NCBI GenBank assembly: GCA_902459845.2
Contig: CABPSV020000154.1
Location: forward strand, 1-25,758
Length of the DNA: 25,758 bases
Direction: 5' to 3'
Source of the DNA: Hepatocystis sp. ex Piliocolobus tephrosceles
Taxonomy: Eukaryota > Apicomplexa > Aconoidasida > Haemosporida > Plasmodiidae
The translations under genes and the position numbers were made by a program. Below are positions 1 through 11,100 of the stretch, one piece after another. The notes beneath the pieces are model-generated. The model had not been told where the DNA came from. It did no database searches and worked only from the letters and a program-made list of their open reading frames with translations. How positions within the stretch are numbered: position 1 is the stretch's first letter; each line of letters begins with the position of its first letter.

Positions 1-35
<35 letters not shown>

Positions 36-605
36 AAATTACAAAAACTAATTATAATTTAGACATTTCTTTTTAATTCTTAGTTTAATAAGTATGTATA
101 TATATATGTATATTAATTATAAATTTATTCTAAGTTTTTATAGTTCCATGGATATACAAATACAACATGCAATAAATCTTCAATGTTTTTTTTCGTTTAT
201 ATTTGATTAATTTAATTATATTTGTTTGTAGCTGCTTATAAGTGCTTGCATTTGATTACATGCGCTTATATTTGTTTGAATTAATTTATGTAAGCGTAAA
301 AAAAAAAAAAAAAAAAAAAAACACTAACGTATAAAGCATATAAATTAACTTACCATAGCTTGCTTGTAATCTTTAACAATTCGTTGGCGAGGCAATAAAT
401 GTATAATAAAAGCGGTACGTATAATTACATATATATTATATGTATATATTATATATGTATATATTATATATGTATATATTATATGTATATATACTTCTGT
501 ATAGATTATATGCACATGTAAACATATGCATATTTATTTACTTTTTTTTTTTATATTTATTCATTTATTATTGATGTAAAGATTTATATTATTTATTTGT
601 TTATT

Positions 606-636
<31 letters not shown>

Positions 637-967
637 CATAAATTTATAAAACATACTTGCTAATCATTTTGTTACAAAAAAACATTTAAAGTGTCAAAAG
701 CAAATTAAAAAAAAAATAAATAAATAATAAAATAATACCTTTAAAAGAATTATACTCTTTAAAAATGTCTTTATAAAGTTAATTAAAAAAAAAAAAAAAA
801 AAATAGAACTTCCCATTTTTTTGTTTTTTTTCTACTTTGTACATACAAAAACGCATACTTGTACGAATATATATATATATATATATATATTTGTAATAAC
901 GTATATATACTTGTAAGAACATATACCTATACAAACGCATACTAATGTGTTAGTACTATCAAAAACA
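1..967. other. Intergenic region upstream of TRM10
   Basis: No coding exon is visible here. The window opens with a 30-nt poly(A) run, followed by A/T tracts at about 299-321, 613-636 and 786-803, an AT-repeat block at 427-492 and an (AT)n run near 868-890. The stretch reads as a 5' flank or promoter plus leader for the TRM10 gene. The A-rich sequence directly before the ATG at 968 fits the usual Plasmodium start context. The poly(A) at base 1 is probably where the assembly broke. Confidence 0.7.
427..492. repeat. AT-rich tandem repeat, about 18-bp unit
   Basis: Four imperfect copies of a unit resembling tatatgtatatattata lie in the far 5' flank of TRM10. This is simple AT satellite sequence with no coding signal. 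Confidence 0.7.
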
Positions 968-1945
968 ATGTCAACAGAAGATAAACCAAAAGAAACAACG
1001 ACTGATGAGATAAACAACTTTTTTTCTACTATCTCTAACGTAATTGATGAAAATGATATTAATAAAGTGTTAAAAAAGAAAAAAACTAAAAAAGAAAAAA
1101 AGGAAGAGGTTCGAGCTCGTTTAAGAGAAAAAAGAAGACAATATAGACCCGAAGAAAAAAAAAAGAAAAAAAAAAAAAAAAAAAAACAATTATTAAAAAT
1201 ATTACAAAATTTAAATGAAGAAGAAAAGATAGAATATTTTAAAAATAAAAAAATTATAGAAAAAGAAAAAAAAGAAAAAAAAAAAGAATTTTTAAACAAA
1301 TCATATAATGAAGGTTATAAAATTTGTTTTAATTGTAGTTTTTTAAGTTTAATGGGTGAAAAAGAAGTTTCTAGTTTAGCAAAACAAATTTTCTTATCTT
1401 ACCACTACATGATTAAAAATGAAATACATATACAATTTCATTTTACAAACTTAAATAATTATGATACTTTATTTTTACAATTACAAAAAAAATATTCATT
1501 AAATACGTGGAAAGTTCATGTACATAAACAAAATTATTGGGATGTTTTTGCAAAGGAAAAAATAGTGGTTTTATCACCAGATGCTACTGAGGAATTAACC
1601 GAAATCAAAGATGATGAAGTTTATATTATTTCGGCCTTGGTTGATCGAAGCATTTCTAAAAACATGTCTTTTTATCAAGCATCTTTACAAAATTTAGCTA
1701 CAAAAAAATTACCATTGGAAAAATATATTAAAAAAAAAAAAAGTAATGTACTTAATGTGAATACTGTTGTTGAAATATTAATAAGTTACTTAAAAAATAA
1801 TAACTGGTTAAAGGCTTTTGAGAAATGCATGCCACAAAAAAAAGTTATATGTTATTTGCATGAGTCTTTACCAAATGAAAAGGTTGATAATAATGAATAT
1901 ATAATAAATGATAAAAATATAATCAATGAAGAAGATGTAAAATGA
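968..1945 (+). CDS. TRM10: TRM10-type tRNA (guanine-9-N1) methyltransferase
   Basis: This is a single-exon gene of 325 residues. The family methylates N1 of a purine at tRNA position 9 using S-adenosylmethionine, through a SPOUT (trefoil-knot) fold. Residues 1-110 are charged and Lys-rich, with a poly-Lys run near 64-73, as is usual for the tRNA-binding N-terminus. The catalytic part starts near 117 (YKICFNCSF). Family hallmarks are VLSPDA at 201-206, YIISALVDR at 219-227 (matching the conserved Y-I-I-G-G-L-V-D-R motif, with Asp226 the candidate active-site acid), a TKKLPLEKYI segment at 245-254, and LNVNTVVEILISYL at 262-275, followed by W280 and MPQKK. The open frame extends upstream to 947 only through a GTG codon. 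The ATG at 968, in an A-rich context, is the start. The family assignment is firm. The base specificity (G or A at position 9) and cellular location cannot be read from the sequence. Confidence 0.9.
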   Translation: MSTEDKPKETTTDEINNFFSTISNVIDENDINKVLKKKKTKKEKKEEVRARLREKRRQYRPEEKKKKKKKKKKQLLKILQNLNEEEKIEYFKNKKIIEKEKKEKKKEFLNKSYNEGYKICFNCSFLSLMGEKEVSSLAKQIFLSYHYMIKNEIHIQFHFTNLNNYDTLFLQLQKKYSLNTWKVHVHKQNYWDVFAKEKIVVLSPDATEELTEIKDDEVYIISALVDRSISKNMSFYQASLQNLATKKLPLEKYIKKKKSNVLNVNTVVEILISYLKNNNWLKAFEKCMPQKKVICYLHESLPNEKVDNNEYIINDKNIINEEDVK

Positions 1946-2616
1946 GAAAAAAAACAATGTATATATTAATGTTAATATCTTTGCGGATATGTGAACACAT
2001 AGTTATTTGCAAATAAAAAGGGAATAAATAAAAAAAAAAAAAAAAAAAAAAAATGCATACCATATACGTGTATATACATATATACCTATATATAGATATA
2101 CGTATATGTATATGTATTCCCATATAACCATCGTTATGCTTTTAACAGTTTTTATAAAATTCTAAGTTGTACTTATGGCTTTATTTCACCATTTTTAATA
2201 AAATAACCAGTTTTAAAATAACCAGTTTTAAAATAACCAGTTTTAAAATAACCAGTTTTAAAATAACAAGTTTTAATAAAATATGAAAATGTTGAACGAA
2301 AATGAAAATGAAAAATTACATCTTTTAAAAACATTTCAAACTTTTTTTTTTTTGTCTTTTGTCTCCTTGTTTTGTGCTTATATATATATATATATATATA
2401 TTTCCCTCGCATTAATTTTAATGTATATACACCAACTGGTTTGTAACCATTTTGGTTAACATTGTGTTATGTAATCTATAAAATTAACTTTTTAATTCTT
2501 TTAAAAAAAAATTATTTCATTCAATTAAGTACGACAATATACTAATCATGTATTTTTATAAATGGTTTTTTTTTTTTTTTTTTTTGATTGCTAAAGTTTT
2601 ATGTTTCTGTTAAAAA
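1946..2616. other. Convergent intergenic spacer, TRM10 / DUF1764 gene
   Basis: This holds the 3' ends of two convergent genes. I see only A/T tracts, (AT)n runs (about 2380-2401) and one 15-bp tandem repeat. No exon or structured RNA is apparent. Confidence 0.65.
2199..2270. repeat. 15-bp tandem repeat (ttttaaaataaccag)
   Basis: Four near-perfect full copies start at 2211, plus a partial leading copy. The last copy reads aacaag instead of aaccag. The array lies between the stop codons of two convergent genes. One frame stays open by chance (YFKTG repeats on the minus strand), but this is not supported as coding. Confidence 0.85.
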
Positions 2617-3163
2617 TTAAAAACAGCAATTACAATCGAATGGGCAATCCTTTGTATATCCTCCTTTACCTGTGTATAATAAAATAAAAAAGCAACGTCA
2701 TATCGATAAAAAAAAAAATAAACTACAATAATGTAAGTGAAAAAAAGACATGGCAAAGGGTGCGACAAAACAAGTGAATACAAAAAATAGTAAAGTAATA
2801 CGTTGAAAAATGTAAGTTATAGCAAAAGTAACAATTACCCATTTTTAGTTCCTTAAATGTGTATATAGGTAAACCATCAGAAGTACGCATTCGTTGCTCC
2901 TTATTGTTTGACTTTTTATTTTTTTGATCCTTTTTGTTATTATTGGTAAATGTATTTTCTTCTAACTTATTTTTTTCAATTTCTTCAGATAGTTTAGTGT
3001 CTTTATCTTTAACTTTTATATTACTAAAAATGTTATCTATATTTAACTTTACTTCATTCATTTCTTTCTTTTTTTTTTCATCATTTTTTTTTTTTTTCTT
3101 TTTTTTTTTTTTATTTTTATCAATTGTTGACAAACACTTTTTCATTTCTTCTTTAACACTCAT
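2617..3163 (-). CDS. DUF1764-family small lysine-rich protein, two exons
   Basis: Exon 1 is 3163-2839 and exon 2 is 2669-2617. The 169-bp intron between them has a GTAATT donor and an ACACAG acceptor. Joined, they encode 125 residues. The N-terminal half is Lys-rich and low in complexity (poly-Lys near 18-27). The conserved part is at the end: RTSDGLPIYTFKELKMG in exon 1 continues into KGGYTKDCPFDCNCCF and a stop in exon 2. This DGLPIYT...CPFDCxCCF arrangement is the hallmark of eukaryotic DUF1764 proteins, whose biochemical role I do not know. The closing Cys cluster could bind metal, which is inference. Without splicing, exon 1 runs into a hydrophobic tail (NCYFCYNLHF...) that lacks the motif, so the spliced model is preferred. 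The ATG at 3163 is followed at once by a charged MSVKEEMKK start. Confidence 0.85.
2670..2838 (-). other. Intron of the DUF1764 gene
   Basis: This 169-bp phase-1 intron has GT at 2838-2837 and AG at 2671-2670 (minus strand). Splicing rebuilds a Gly codon (G|GT) and restores the conserved C-terminal motif. That restoration is the main support for the model. Confidence 0.85.
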
Positions 3164-3231
3164 TTTTTTTGTTTTATACGTAATAGCAATATATATGGTA
3201 ATGTGTTATAATAAGAAAGATTGCAGCGTTT

Positions 3232-3236
3232 GTATG

Positions 3237-3284
<48 letters not shown>

Positions 3285-3304
3285 TGTATGTATGTATGTA
3301 TGTA
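3232..3304. repeat. (TA)n microsatellite flanked by (TATG)n
   Basis: About 40 bases of alternating TA lie between tatg/tgta tetranucleotide runs, roughly 70 bp upstream of the DUF1764 start codon. It is probably part of the promoter region. Confidence 0.8.
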
Positions 3305-3529
3305 CGTGTTTTACTATTTTGTCCTGACTTTGTTTTAATTATTTTTTTTAAACATTCTAAACCGAGTTTAAAACAAAATAAAAGCAATATCTTTATAAAA
3401 AAATATTAAAAAATATACAACAAATTTGTAACATGAAAAACAATAGCAAAGTTAATAAACTTAAAATAACTCTATATAAGATAGCTATATATTTTTATTA
3501 TGTATGGGGCATTCTTGAGTTAATTTTTT

Positions 3530-3690
3530 CCTTTTTCCATTAATTTTTTCAATTACTTTTTCCATTAACTTTTTCCATTAACTTTTTCCATTAACTTTTT
3601 CCATTAACTTTTTCCATTAACTTTTTCCATTAAATTTTTCCATTAAATTTTTACATTAAAATTTTACATTATTTTTTTACATTTTTTTTT
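3530..3690. repeat. 13-bp tandem repeat (actttttccatta), decaying downstream
   Basis: About seven good copies lie in the core (3555-3650). They degrade towards 3690 into aaatttttccatt and aatttttacatt variants. The 13-bp period is not a multiple of three, so it has no reading-frame constraint, which fits noncoding DNA. Confidence 0.8.
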
Positions 3691-3789
3691 TTACATTTTT
3701 TTTCGTTTAAAGATATATTTCGGAATTTTTTAAAGTTGCTAAGAATTCAAAATATTAAGAAAAAAATGATAAAAAAAAAAAAAAAAAAA

Positions 3790-3853
3790 TTGATAATAAA
3801 AAAAATTGATAATAAAAAAAATTGATAATAAAAAAAATTGATAATAAAAAAAA
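3790..3853. repeat. 16-bp tandem repeat (ttgataataaaaaaaa)
   Basis: Four adjacent copies start at 3790, 3806, 3822 and 3838. The array is noncoding and lies between U2AF and the DUF1764 gene. Confidence 0.85.
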
Positions 3854-4758
3854 GCAACAATAAAAAAATTTGAAATGCAATGTTTGAATGTACATATATA
3901 TACATGCTTTATTAGCGACCTGTATAAGCACTTTTCGTATCTATTAAGAACAACAACAAAAAAACTCCTTTTGGTATATATTACGTTTATTCTTTTTTTT
4001 TTTTTTTTTTTAATGAAAGACCCTAACAGATTTATACACAAATAAATAAAAGCATGTTTTGTTTTTATATATACATAAAAGTATTTTTCATTTTTTTTAG
4101 AAAGAAAAAAAAAAAAAAATAAATAAATTAAAAAATAACTAAAAATTAAAAATTTAAAAACAAATAAGTGTACACTCCACCCAAGATTAACATATGATAT
4201 ATCCACCCTAATATTAATTGTTATAAAAAAAAAATAAATAAATAAATAAATAAAATTAAAATATTCAAATTTAAGATTTCAAATTTAGAAGAAAATAATC
4301 GTCCGTCCCTACATCCGTCGTAAGGCTTTGTTTTTAATTTCAACCTACTTTTTATTATTTATGCTTATGAGAAAAGCATGAATGAAAAAAAAAATAAACG
4401 ATTGGGCGGTATTTTATGCATGGATTATTATTAATACCTATACAATCAACGAAATGTAAAATGAAGTAAAATAAATAAGTAAATATAAATGCATATGTAT
4501 AGGTGTATATGTATAAATAAATAAGGTGAAATAAAATCCATTAACAACATGTTATATACCAAACACACAAAAACATCTAATAAGTATATATATATATATA
4601 TATTATTTTATTTTTTTTTATTTTTTTTTTTATTTTTTTTTTTTTTGTTCATAAAATGTGTTATATATTTTGCACTAGGCTAACTATTATGCTTTCTTTT
4701 TATAATTATTAACATCATAATTTTAATAATGCACATGTTTTTATAAGGTCCAGCTTTT

Positions 4759-5718
4759 TTATGAGTCCATATTTTCTACGTCTTCCTGTTTCTTTGTACC
4801 AGTATCACTATCCGCATCATCACTACTGTTATCATTATTTTTGTTTAACTTATTTTTTAGTTCCCTTTCTTTGTTCCATCTTTCAATTTTTTGCCTTCTC
4901 TCAATACTAGTTTCTCTCTTTGAATGTTTATAACTTCTATGATATGTTTCTTCATCATCGTCATCATTAACACTATCACTTTTATTTCTTCGTCTACTTG
5001 AGCGACGATAATCATCTGTTCGATATTTACTCTTTCTATGTCTTTCTTTACTACCTCTTCTTTCTCCTCCTCCTCTATGAGATGAATGTCTAGTATCATC
5101 TGAATCATATTTATTACTTCTTCTTTTTTTATATTCAGGAAATTGTTCATACATACGTTTATATAATTTTTTTTTAACACTTCTAGGTACATGTTTCATA
5201 TGCATAAAATTACAATAACCACCACGTCTACATTGGCCATCTACAAATTGTCTACATCTTGCTTCACGAAAATCTGTCACAGGTGTATATTCTATTTGTA
5301 ATGGTTTACCTGCATAAAATCTTCCATTTAATTCTTTTATAGCTTTTTCTGCATAATCTTCATGTGTATATTTAATATAAACATTACCTATAATATGATC
5401 CCCTATATTGTCACAAACAACCATATCTTCAATTTCACCATATTTCATTAATTCTTCAAAAACTTCTTCGTAAAATTCTTCAAAATGGTCAGCAGCTTTA
5501 TCTAACAATTCATCATCAACGATTTGTCCTTCAGCAATTGCTACAGCCATTGGAGGGTTATCATACATATGTCGTATAACTAACGTTTGTGCACTGTTTG
5601 GTTTATAATGACTTCTACTACATTGATCTCCATGACGACATGCGCCAATTTTCCAAAAAAACGGACAGTTCACTCGATCTTCCTCAGTACCGATTATACG
5701 CGCTAGATGCTCCGCCAT
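4759..5718 (-). CDS. U2AF1: Splicing factor U2AF small subunit (U2AF35)
   Basis: This 319-residue single-exon protein recognises the AG dinucleotide of 3' splice sites as partner of the large U2AF subunit in the nucleus. The order is canonical: CCCH zinc finger 1 (C18-x8-C27-x5-C33-x3-H37); the U2AF-homology RRM-like domain, about 45-147, with acidic helix FEEFYEEVFEEL at 79-90, VVCDNIGDHIIGNVYIKY at 100-117 and NGRFYAGKPL at 131-140; then CCCH zinc finger 2 (C155-x7-C163-x5-C169-x3-H173). After about residue 195 comes a divergent tail rich in Arg, Ser, Asp and Lys. It has few true RS dipeptides and an acidic end (SSDDADSDTG...ENMDS), where animal proteins have an RS/Gly tail. The ATG at 5718 gives the family's MAEHLARIIGTEEDRVNCPF start. 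A long (AAT)n run sits just upstream in the leader. The assignment is very secure. Confidence 0.97.
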   Translation of the reverse strand: MAEHLARIIGTEEDRVNCPFFWKIGACRHGDQCSRSHYKPNSAQTLVIRHMYDNPPMAVAIAEGQIVDDELLDKAADHFEEFYEEVFEELMKYGEIEDMVVCDNIGDHIIGNVYIKYTHEDYAEKAIKELNGRFYAGKPLQIEYTPVTDFREARCRQFVDGQCRRGGYCNFMHMKHVPRSVKKKLYKRMYEQFPEYKKRRSNKYDSDDTRHSSHRGGGERRGSKERHRKSKYRTDDYRRSSRRRNKSDSVNDDDDEETYHRSYKHSKRETSIERRQKIERWNKERELKNKLNKNNDNSSDDADSDTGTKKQEDVENMDS

Positions 5719-5732
5719 CGTGCATAAATATA

Positions 5733-5740
5733 TATTATTG

Positions 5741-5790
<50 letters not shown>
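5733..5790. repeat. (ATT)n trinucleotide run in the U2AF leader
   Basis: About 18 ATT/GTT triplets end some 15 bases before the U2AF start codon. On the coding strand they form an (AAT)n 5' leader. A trinucleotide run this close to the ATG is likely transcribed. Confidence 0.8.
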
Positions 5791-6287
5791 TATTTATTTT
5801 TTTATAAAAAAATTATGAACTGCTCATGTAAAAATAAATTTACATAAAAATATGTATATTACCTTTTTTTTTCTATCAAAAAATTATGAACTGTTCATGT
5901 AAAAATGCATATTACTTAAATAAAAAAAAAAAAAAAATGCTAGATATAACAATTGTTAGGTATAACAAAATTTAGCTGTAACAAAAATTGGATGACTTGT
6001 TATAATAGCGTTTAAACGTTTTTGTTTGAAATTTACTTGTTCAAGCACTATTAAAGCTTTACATGCTATTGCAAAATTTCTGCAAGCGAAAATAATAAAT
6101 GCAAATAATAAACGCAAATAATAAATGCAAATTATTGAAACTAATTGTTACTTAGTTTTGTTAATATAATTACATGGGCGTTTATTTTGCCTTATTTTTA
6201 CCTTATTTTATTTTAATTTAATTTATTTTTATTTTTTTTATTATTTTATTTTATTTTTTTTTTTTTTATAATTTATATTTGTGCACT

Positions 6288-6415
6288 ATGTATATGTATA
6301 TATACGTATATATATTATTTATATTATGTATATATACGTATATATATTATTTATATTATGTATATATACATATATATATTATTTATATTATATATATATA
6401 CATATATATATTATT

Positions 6416-6446
<31 letters not shown>
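6288..6446. repeat. 32-bp AT-rich tandem repeat
   Basis: About four copies of a unit built from tatatatacgtatatatatt and atttatattatg run into a pure (TA)n block. Later copies change acgta to acata. Noncoding, inside the divergent promoter region. Confidence 0.75.
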
Positions 6447-6448
<2 letters not shown>

Positions 6449-7124
6449 CTTATCTACATTATTCACCATGCCATTTGATGTGAATAAATTACATGCTTGT
6501 TAAATACCGTCATGTATAGATTAAAAAAAAAATTAAAATAATAATAATCCAAAACATATTAATGTAATTTAACCTAGTTATATCTTATTATTTAAGTAAA
6601 TTGAAAAATAATATATACCTTTTCCTTTAATGAAAAACGAGCCAAGTTTGTTAAATTTATAAATTATAAAAAGCAACAACACAAATAACATATTTTTACA
6701 AGAAAATATTTTAACATTTTGAGGAAATTATTATAGATTAATCATTATGAAAGTTTTTATAAAAATATTGTAAATAAAGGGCCATCTATGTGTGTTTACA
6801 TTTATATCCACATATGTAGAAAAGAAAGAACAAATGTAAGCCCCCTCTTATTTTTTTTTTTTTTTTTTTTATTCAATTTAAATCGTTTGTGTATGATTAA
6901 TAATATATATTTTAGAACTATTTTCATATATATTTTTTTTTTTTTTTTTTAAAACATTTGTAAAAAAATGAGTAAATAACATTGTTTCAATGTTGAAAAA
7001 AAAAAAAAAAATAAATAAGCACTACATACACATTTTATTTTTAACTGGATAGTAATACTGTAAAAGAAATTCAAAAAAATTAACAAAATGAAAAAATTCA
7101 ACAAATTAAAAAGATCAAGTTAAA

Positions 7125-7190
7125 AAGATCAAATTGAACAGACCAAATTGAACAGACCAAATTGAACAGACCAAATTGAACAGACCAAAT
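7125..7190. repeat. 14-bp tandem repeat (cagaccaaattgaa)
   Basis: Four clean copies are preceded by two degenerate ones (agatcaagttaaaa, agatcaaattgaac). The array lies about 930 bp upstream of the UBE3C-like start codon. Confidence 0.8.
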
Positions 7191-7831
7191 TAAAAAAATA
7201 TATATACATTTTTTTTTTTTTTTCTTTATATGTATATTTACCTAGCCTAATGAAATTTTTAAATTTCCATAATATTCTTAAGCTTGTTTTATTCTTTTAT
7301 TTTTACATTTTGTTATGTTGACATAATACGCCATAAGACCTTTTTTAAAATTTATATTTTCCCAATTTTTTTTTTTTTTTTTTATCAATATTAAATATGC
7401 CATTTTTAATATATATTTTTTATTAGCAGTGTAGTAGTAATCAGAATAACGTTTAATCCAAAATTTCCATTAAAATATATATATATATATATATATATAT
7501 GCATATGCACAGGCATATACAATAATACTCTTTTGATTTTTATAAAAAGCATGTATACATTGCATTGAAAAAAAAAAAAAAAAAAAATAATTCATTATCA
7601 TTTTATGTATATCATATATGATAATATTATTTATTTATAAGTTACATCATATGTACATACATGCACACATGTTTTTACGTTAACAAAATGACACATATTG
7701 TTCACATATTATTTTACACGACATATGTAGTATATAAACTTGTGCGCATTTTATAAATATACCGCGTTTCTAATAATTTCACTATTATTTATAAAAATAA
7801 AATTTAGACTTTGTATACAAAACGTATCGAT

Positions 7832-7833
<2 letters not shown>

Positions 7834-7881
<48 letters not shown>
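7834..7881. repeat. 48-nt poly(T) tract
   Basis: This is an uninterrupted T run. It is one of five homopolymers in the window with exactly the same length of 48 nt, so its true length is probably greater or unresolved. Confidence 0.9.
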
Positions 7882-7885
<4 letters not shown>

Positions 7886-7943
7886 AATATCATACAAATA
7901 TATATTTCATCACATATGTGGAGACCTATATAACGTCACACCT

Positions 7944-8068
7944 ACGCCATTATCTACATACGTACGCCATTATCTACATATACGTGCGCCATTATCTACA
8001 TATACGTGCGCCATTATCTACATATACGTGCGCCATTATCTACACACGTACGCTATTATCTACATACG
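7944..8068. repeat. 20-22-bp repeat in the UBE3C-like leader
   Basis: Six copies of attatctac are separated by acgt-containing spacers (acatacgtacgcc or acatatacgtgcgcc). The array ends about 50 bp before the ATG at 8119. The CG-containing spacers make it less A+T-rich than its surroundings. It is probably within the 5' leader or core promoter. Confidence 0.8.
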
Positions 8069-8118
8069 TACACACATTTTTTTATATACCAACTTATACA
8101 TAAACACACATCATTACA

Positions 8119-11100
8119 ATGTTCAGTGGAGACAGCAGAACCCGAAAAGTAAACCTGAGTGGGAAAAAACGAGTTATACTTGATCGATATTCGTTTATTG
8201 AAAATGCCAAAAAAGAAGCTAAAAAGAAAATTGATTTTTGCAAACAAAAGAATAGTTTTGGTGTGATTAGTAATTACATATGTTATAAAAAATGTATAGA
8301 AAAAAGAAAAAAAGAAATACAAATAGTTTTATATAAGGATATTAAATGTATAGTATCTCCAACAAAATCAATAAATACTACAAAACCGTTTAAGGGATAT
8401 TCCCATAAAGAAATATATAATATTTCTTTGAATTGTTGTTTTCTGTTTTCTACATTAAAATGTTACGAATATTACAAAAGTATGAATTTTAAAAATATGT
8501 ATGAACCAGTAAGGGACTTATTACGTATTATAAAGTTTTATAAAAAACATAAAATATTGATTAATAATTTTAGTTCTATTGATGATAAAAATAGAATTAT
8601 AAAAAACAATGATGTATTTTGTAATACAAAAAAAGGAAAGAAAGAGTGTGCTAGTATTTCTTATTATGATGAATTGAATGAGAATATAGATGTTGGTGTT
8701 TTAAAAAGCAATTACCATTTAAATAATAAATTAGATACAAATTCGATTATAATTAACGAATTAGAAGATATAGAGAAGAATAAAAAAATCACAATTGTTA
8801 CAAATTTTAATATAACTTATAGAGACCTCTATTTTAGACATATAAGAGAACTAAATATATTGATAAAACATTTAGATATATTAATGGGTCATTATTATAT
8901 ATATAATATAAATATATATAATGCATATGATTCAAAAAAAACACATATAAAAGAATGTAATGTTTGTTTTGATCGATCGAGGAATAAAAATAGTGGTATA
9001 AAAAATAATACAAACATAGGCAATAGCAAAGGTAATGATAATGTTAAACATTTAATTAGTAATCCGATAGATATTGGTGGTAGTATAAGACCAAATTATA
9101 TCATGAAACATATGTTTTTTTTATATAATATTAATATATACAAGAAATTTGATGAGGATGTTACTAAAAATTTGTTTTTAATTAATAAAAATAAGGTGGA
9201 TGAGCAAAAAGAAAAAATAAAAAATATCAAAATAGACAATAAGATAATACGAAAATCTTTACATAATATTTACAAATATATAAAATTAACACTTGACGGA
9301 TTAATTATTACTATGAAAATTATATTAGATTTACAAATAAAACTTAAATGTCAGCTCCCAACACACATGATTCCTATTAATGCAATTATATATGCATGTG
9401 ATATGGTATATATATATTTTTATAAATTATCAAGAAGAAAAAAATATATAATTACGGATAGTAAACTATGTACTAATAACAAAAGTAAATTTTTTCATAA
9501 AAAAAATGATAATATGTCTCATTATAATAGTGATGATACTTGTATGCATCGTCATTATTCTAATCATTTATCTCGTCTTACTCCTTGTTTTTCTCATCCC
9601 TCCTTTCCTCGTTTTACTCGTACTAATATTCGCTACCCTTCCCAACCTTGTCCTAGTTCAAGTGCAAAAATGAATATCCATATAGATGATAAAAAATATA
9701 AATTAAGTTATAAAATAAATATATTACTAGATTTTATAGTATCCTATATAATTTCCAATAATAACAATTGCAATATGCATTTACTTTTGGTAACATTTTT
9801 TAAATATAATATATACAAAATATTTTTACCTGATATTACATTAAAAACGATTTTAATAAAATTAAAAAGAATATTAATTTTTGTTGTAAAAAATAGTTAT
9901 AAAGATATAGATATGATGAAAATGTTAATATATAATACAGATAGAATTATAAATAATAATATATTAAGTTACGAATATTTTTGTTCTATATGTAAACAAA
10001 AATCAATTGAAAACTATCAAAAATCTGGAATTAATTTATATAAAAATATTTTATTATTTATACATAGTAATAAATATTTGATGGATGATAATGTTTTTAA
10101 TATTTTATTAAGTTTTTATTTATTTTTACCATTAAAATATCATCCATATATATATATTGTAAATGAAGATTATTATAACATGAGTCAATCATCATACCCC
10201 CAATCCAAAGTTAATAATAAATTTGATCATTCTAAAAAAAACAAAGTATATAACATAACCAATCATAACTTTAATAATAATGTTACAAAGTGTTTTTCTA
10301 ATACAGACACTGATGGGGAGATAAAACAAAAGCAGGAAAAACATAAAGTCGATATTTTTAATATTCTATCAAAAAGCGAATTAATTAATGCAAAAACTGA
10401 TAACGTAAAAATACAAAATCTGTTGAATATATTAAAAGAGGTACAAAAAAAAAAGGAGCAACAAAAACAGGAGGAACAAATATCTGATAGTCTTTTCGGA
10501 AAATGGTTACAACCCATAAGGAGATCATATTACGAGAATGAACATTCATACAGATACATGCATGACGATTTGGGTTATTACTATGATAAAAAAATAATTG
10601 ATTCACTTATATATATATGTAAAAAAAATTGCTTTCACAAATTAGATACACTTTTATTCATTTTATTACCTTTTAGAACTATAAATAAGTATATATATTA
10701 TAAATATGATACATATTATGATTTTTTTAAAAATATAAGTAAATATGTATGTACAGGAAGTTATCCTGTGCATTATTGTAGGACGAAAAATGGGATGAAA
10801 TTTAAAAGTTTGTTGGGTAGAATCAATATTCATAATAATGGCTTTACTAACGGCATAATAAATTGTAACTACTTTAATTTATTTTCTTTATCAAATTTAT
10901 TTTCTTTGAAAAGAAAAATTAAAAATAATGACATCCTTAACAACTATGTAATTTTAAGAATAATAAAACAGTTAGTACAACATAATATACATATTTATTT
11001 ATTAAAAAAAATTTGTTTATTTTGGATTTATATTTGTAACTATAATGACTCTATATTTTATAACAATTTATTATTTTTTCCATACTACGATAATACAGTT

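Larger units (their letters stand above)
3164..4758. other. Intergenic region, DUF1764 5' flank / U2AF 3' flank
   Basis: This region contains only low-complexity sequence: a (TA)n run with tatg repeats at about 3232-3304, a 13-bp repeat at 3530-3690, a 16-bp repeat at 3790-3853, and many poly(A)/poly(T) tracts. A short patch of less biased composition near 4298-4325 (cgtccgtccctacatccg) carries no recognisable gene. The frame open on the minus strand at 3739-4206 is Phe/Tyr/Ile filler and I reject it as coding. Confidence 0.6.
5719..8118. other. Divergent promoter region between U2AF and UBE3C-like gene
   Basis: This 2.4 kb spacer lies between two gene starts facing away from each other, so it should hold both promoters and 5' leaders. 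It contains an (ATT)n run (5733-5790), a 32-bp AT repeat (6288-6446), a 14-bp repeat (7125-7190), a 48-nt poly(T) (7834-7881) and a 20-22-bp repeat abutting the ligase start (7944-8068). I see no conserved exon on either strand. The frames through the repeats are Tyr/Ile or Phe filler. Confidence 0.65.

Noticed and set aside
947..967. N-terminal extension of TRM10 (MLVLSKT)
   Set aside because: The codon at 947 is GTG, not ATG. The first in-frame ATG is at 968, in a typical A-rich context.
832..1299. Minus-strand poly-Phe frame opposite TRM10
   Set aside because: It is the antisense shadow of the Lys-rich TRM10 N-terminus.
2934..3338. Plus-strand frame opposite the DUF1764 gene
   Set aside because: It is the antisense shadow of Lys codons (poly-Phe) plus (TA)n translation.
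3739..4206. Minus-strand 155-residue Phe/Tyr/Ile-rich frame
   Set aside because: It is made from A-tract and 16-bp repeat translation with no family resemblance. It lies in the 3' flank of U2AF.
6279..6503. Small Tyr/Ile-rich frames
   Set aside because: They are translations of the 32-bp AT repeat in a promoter region.
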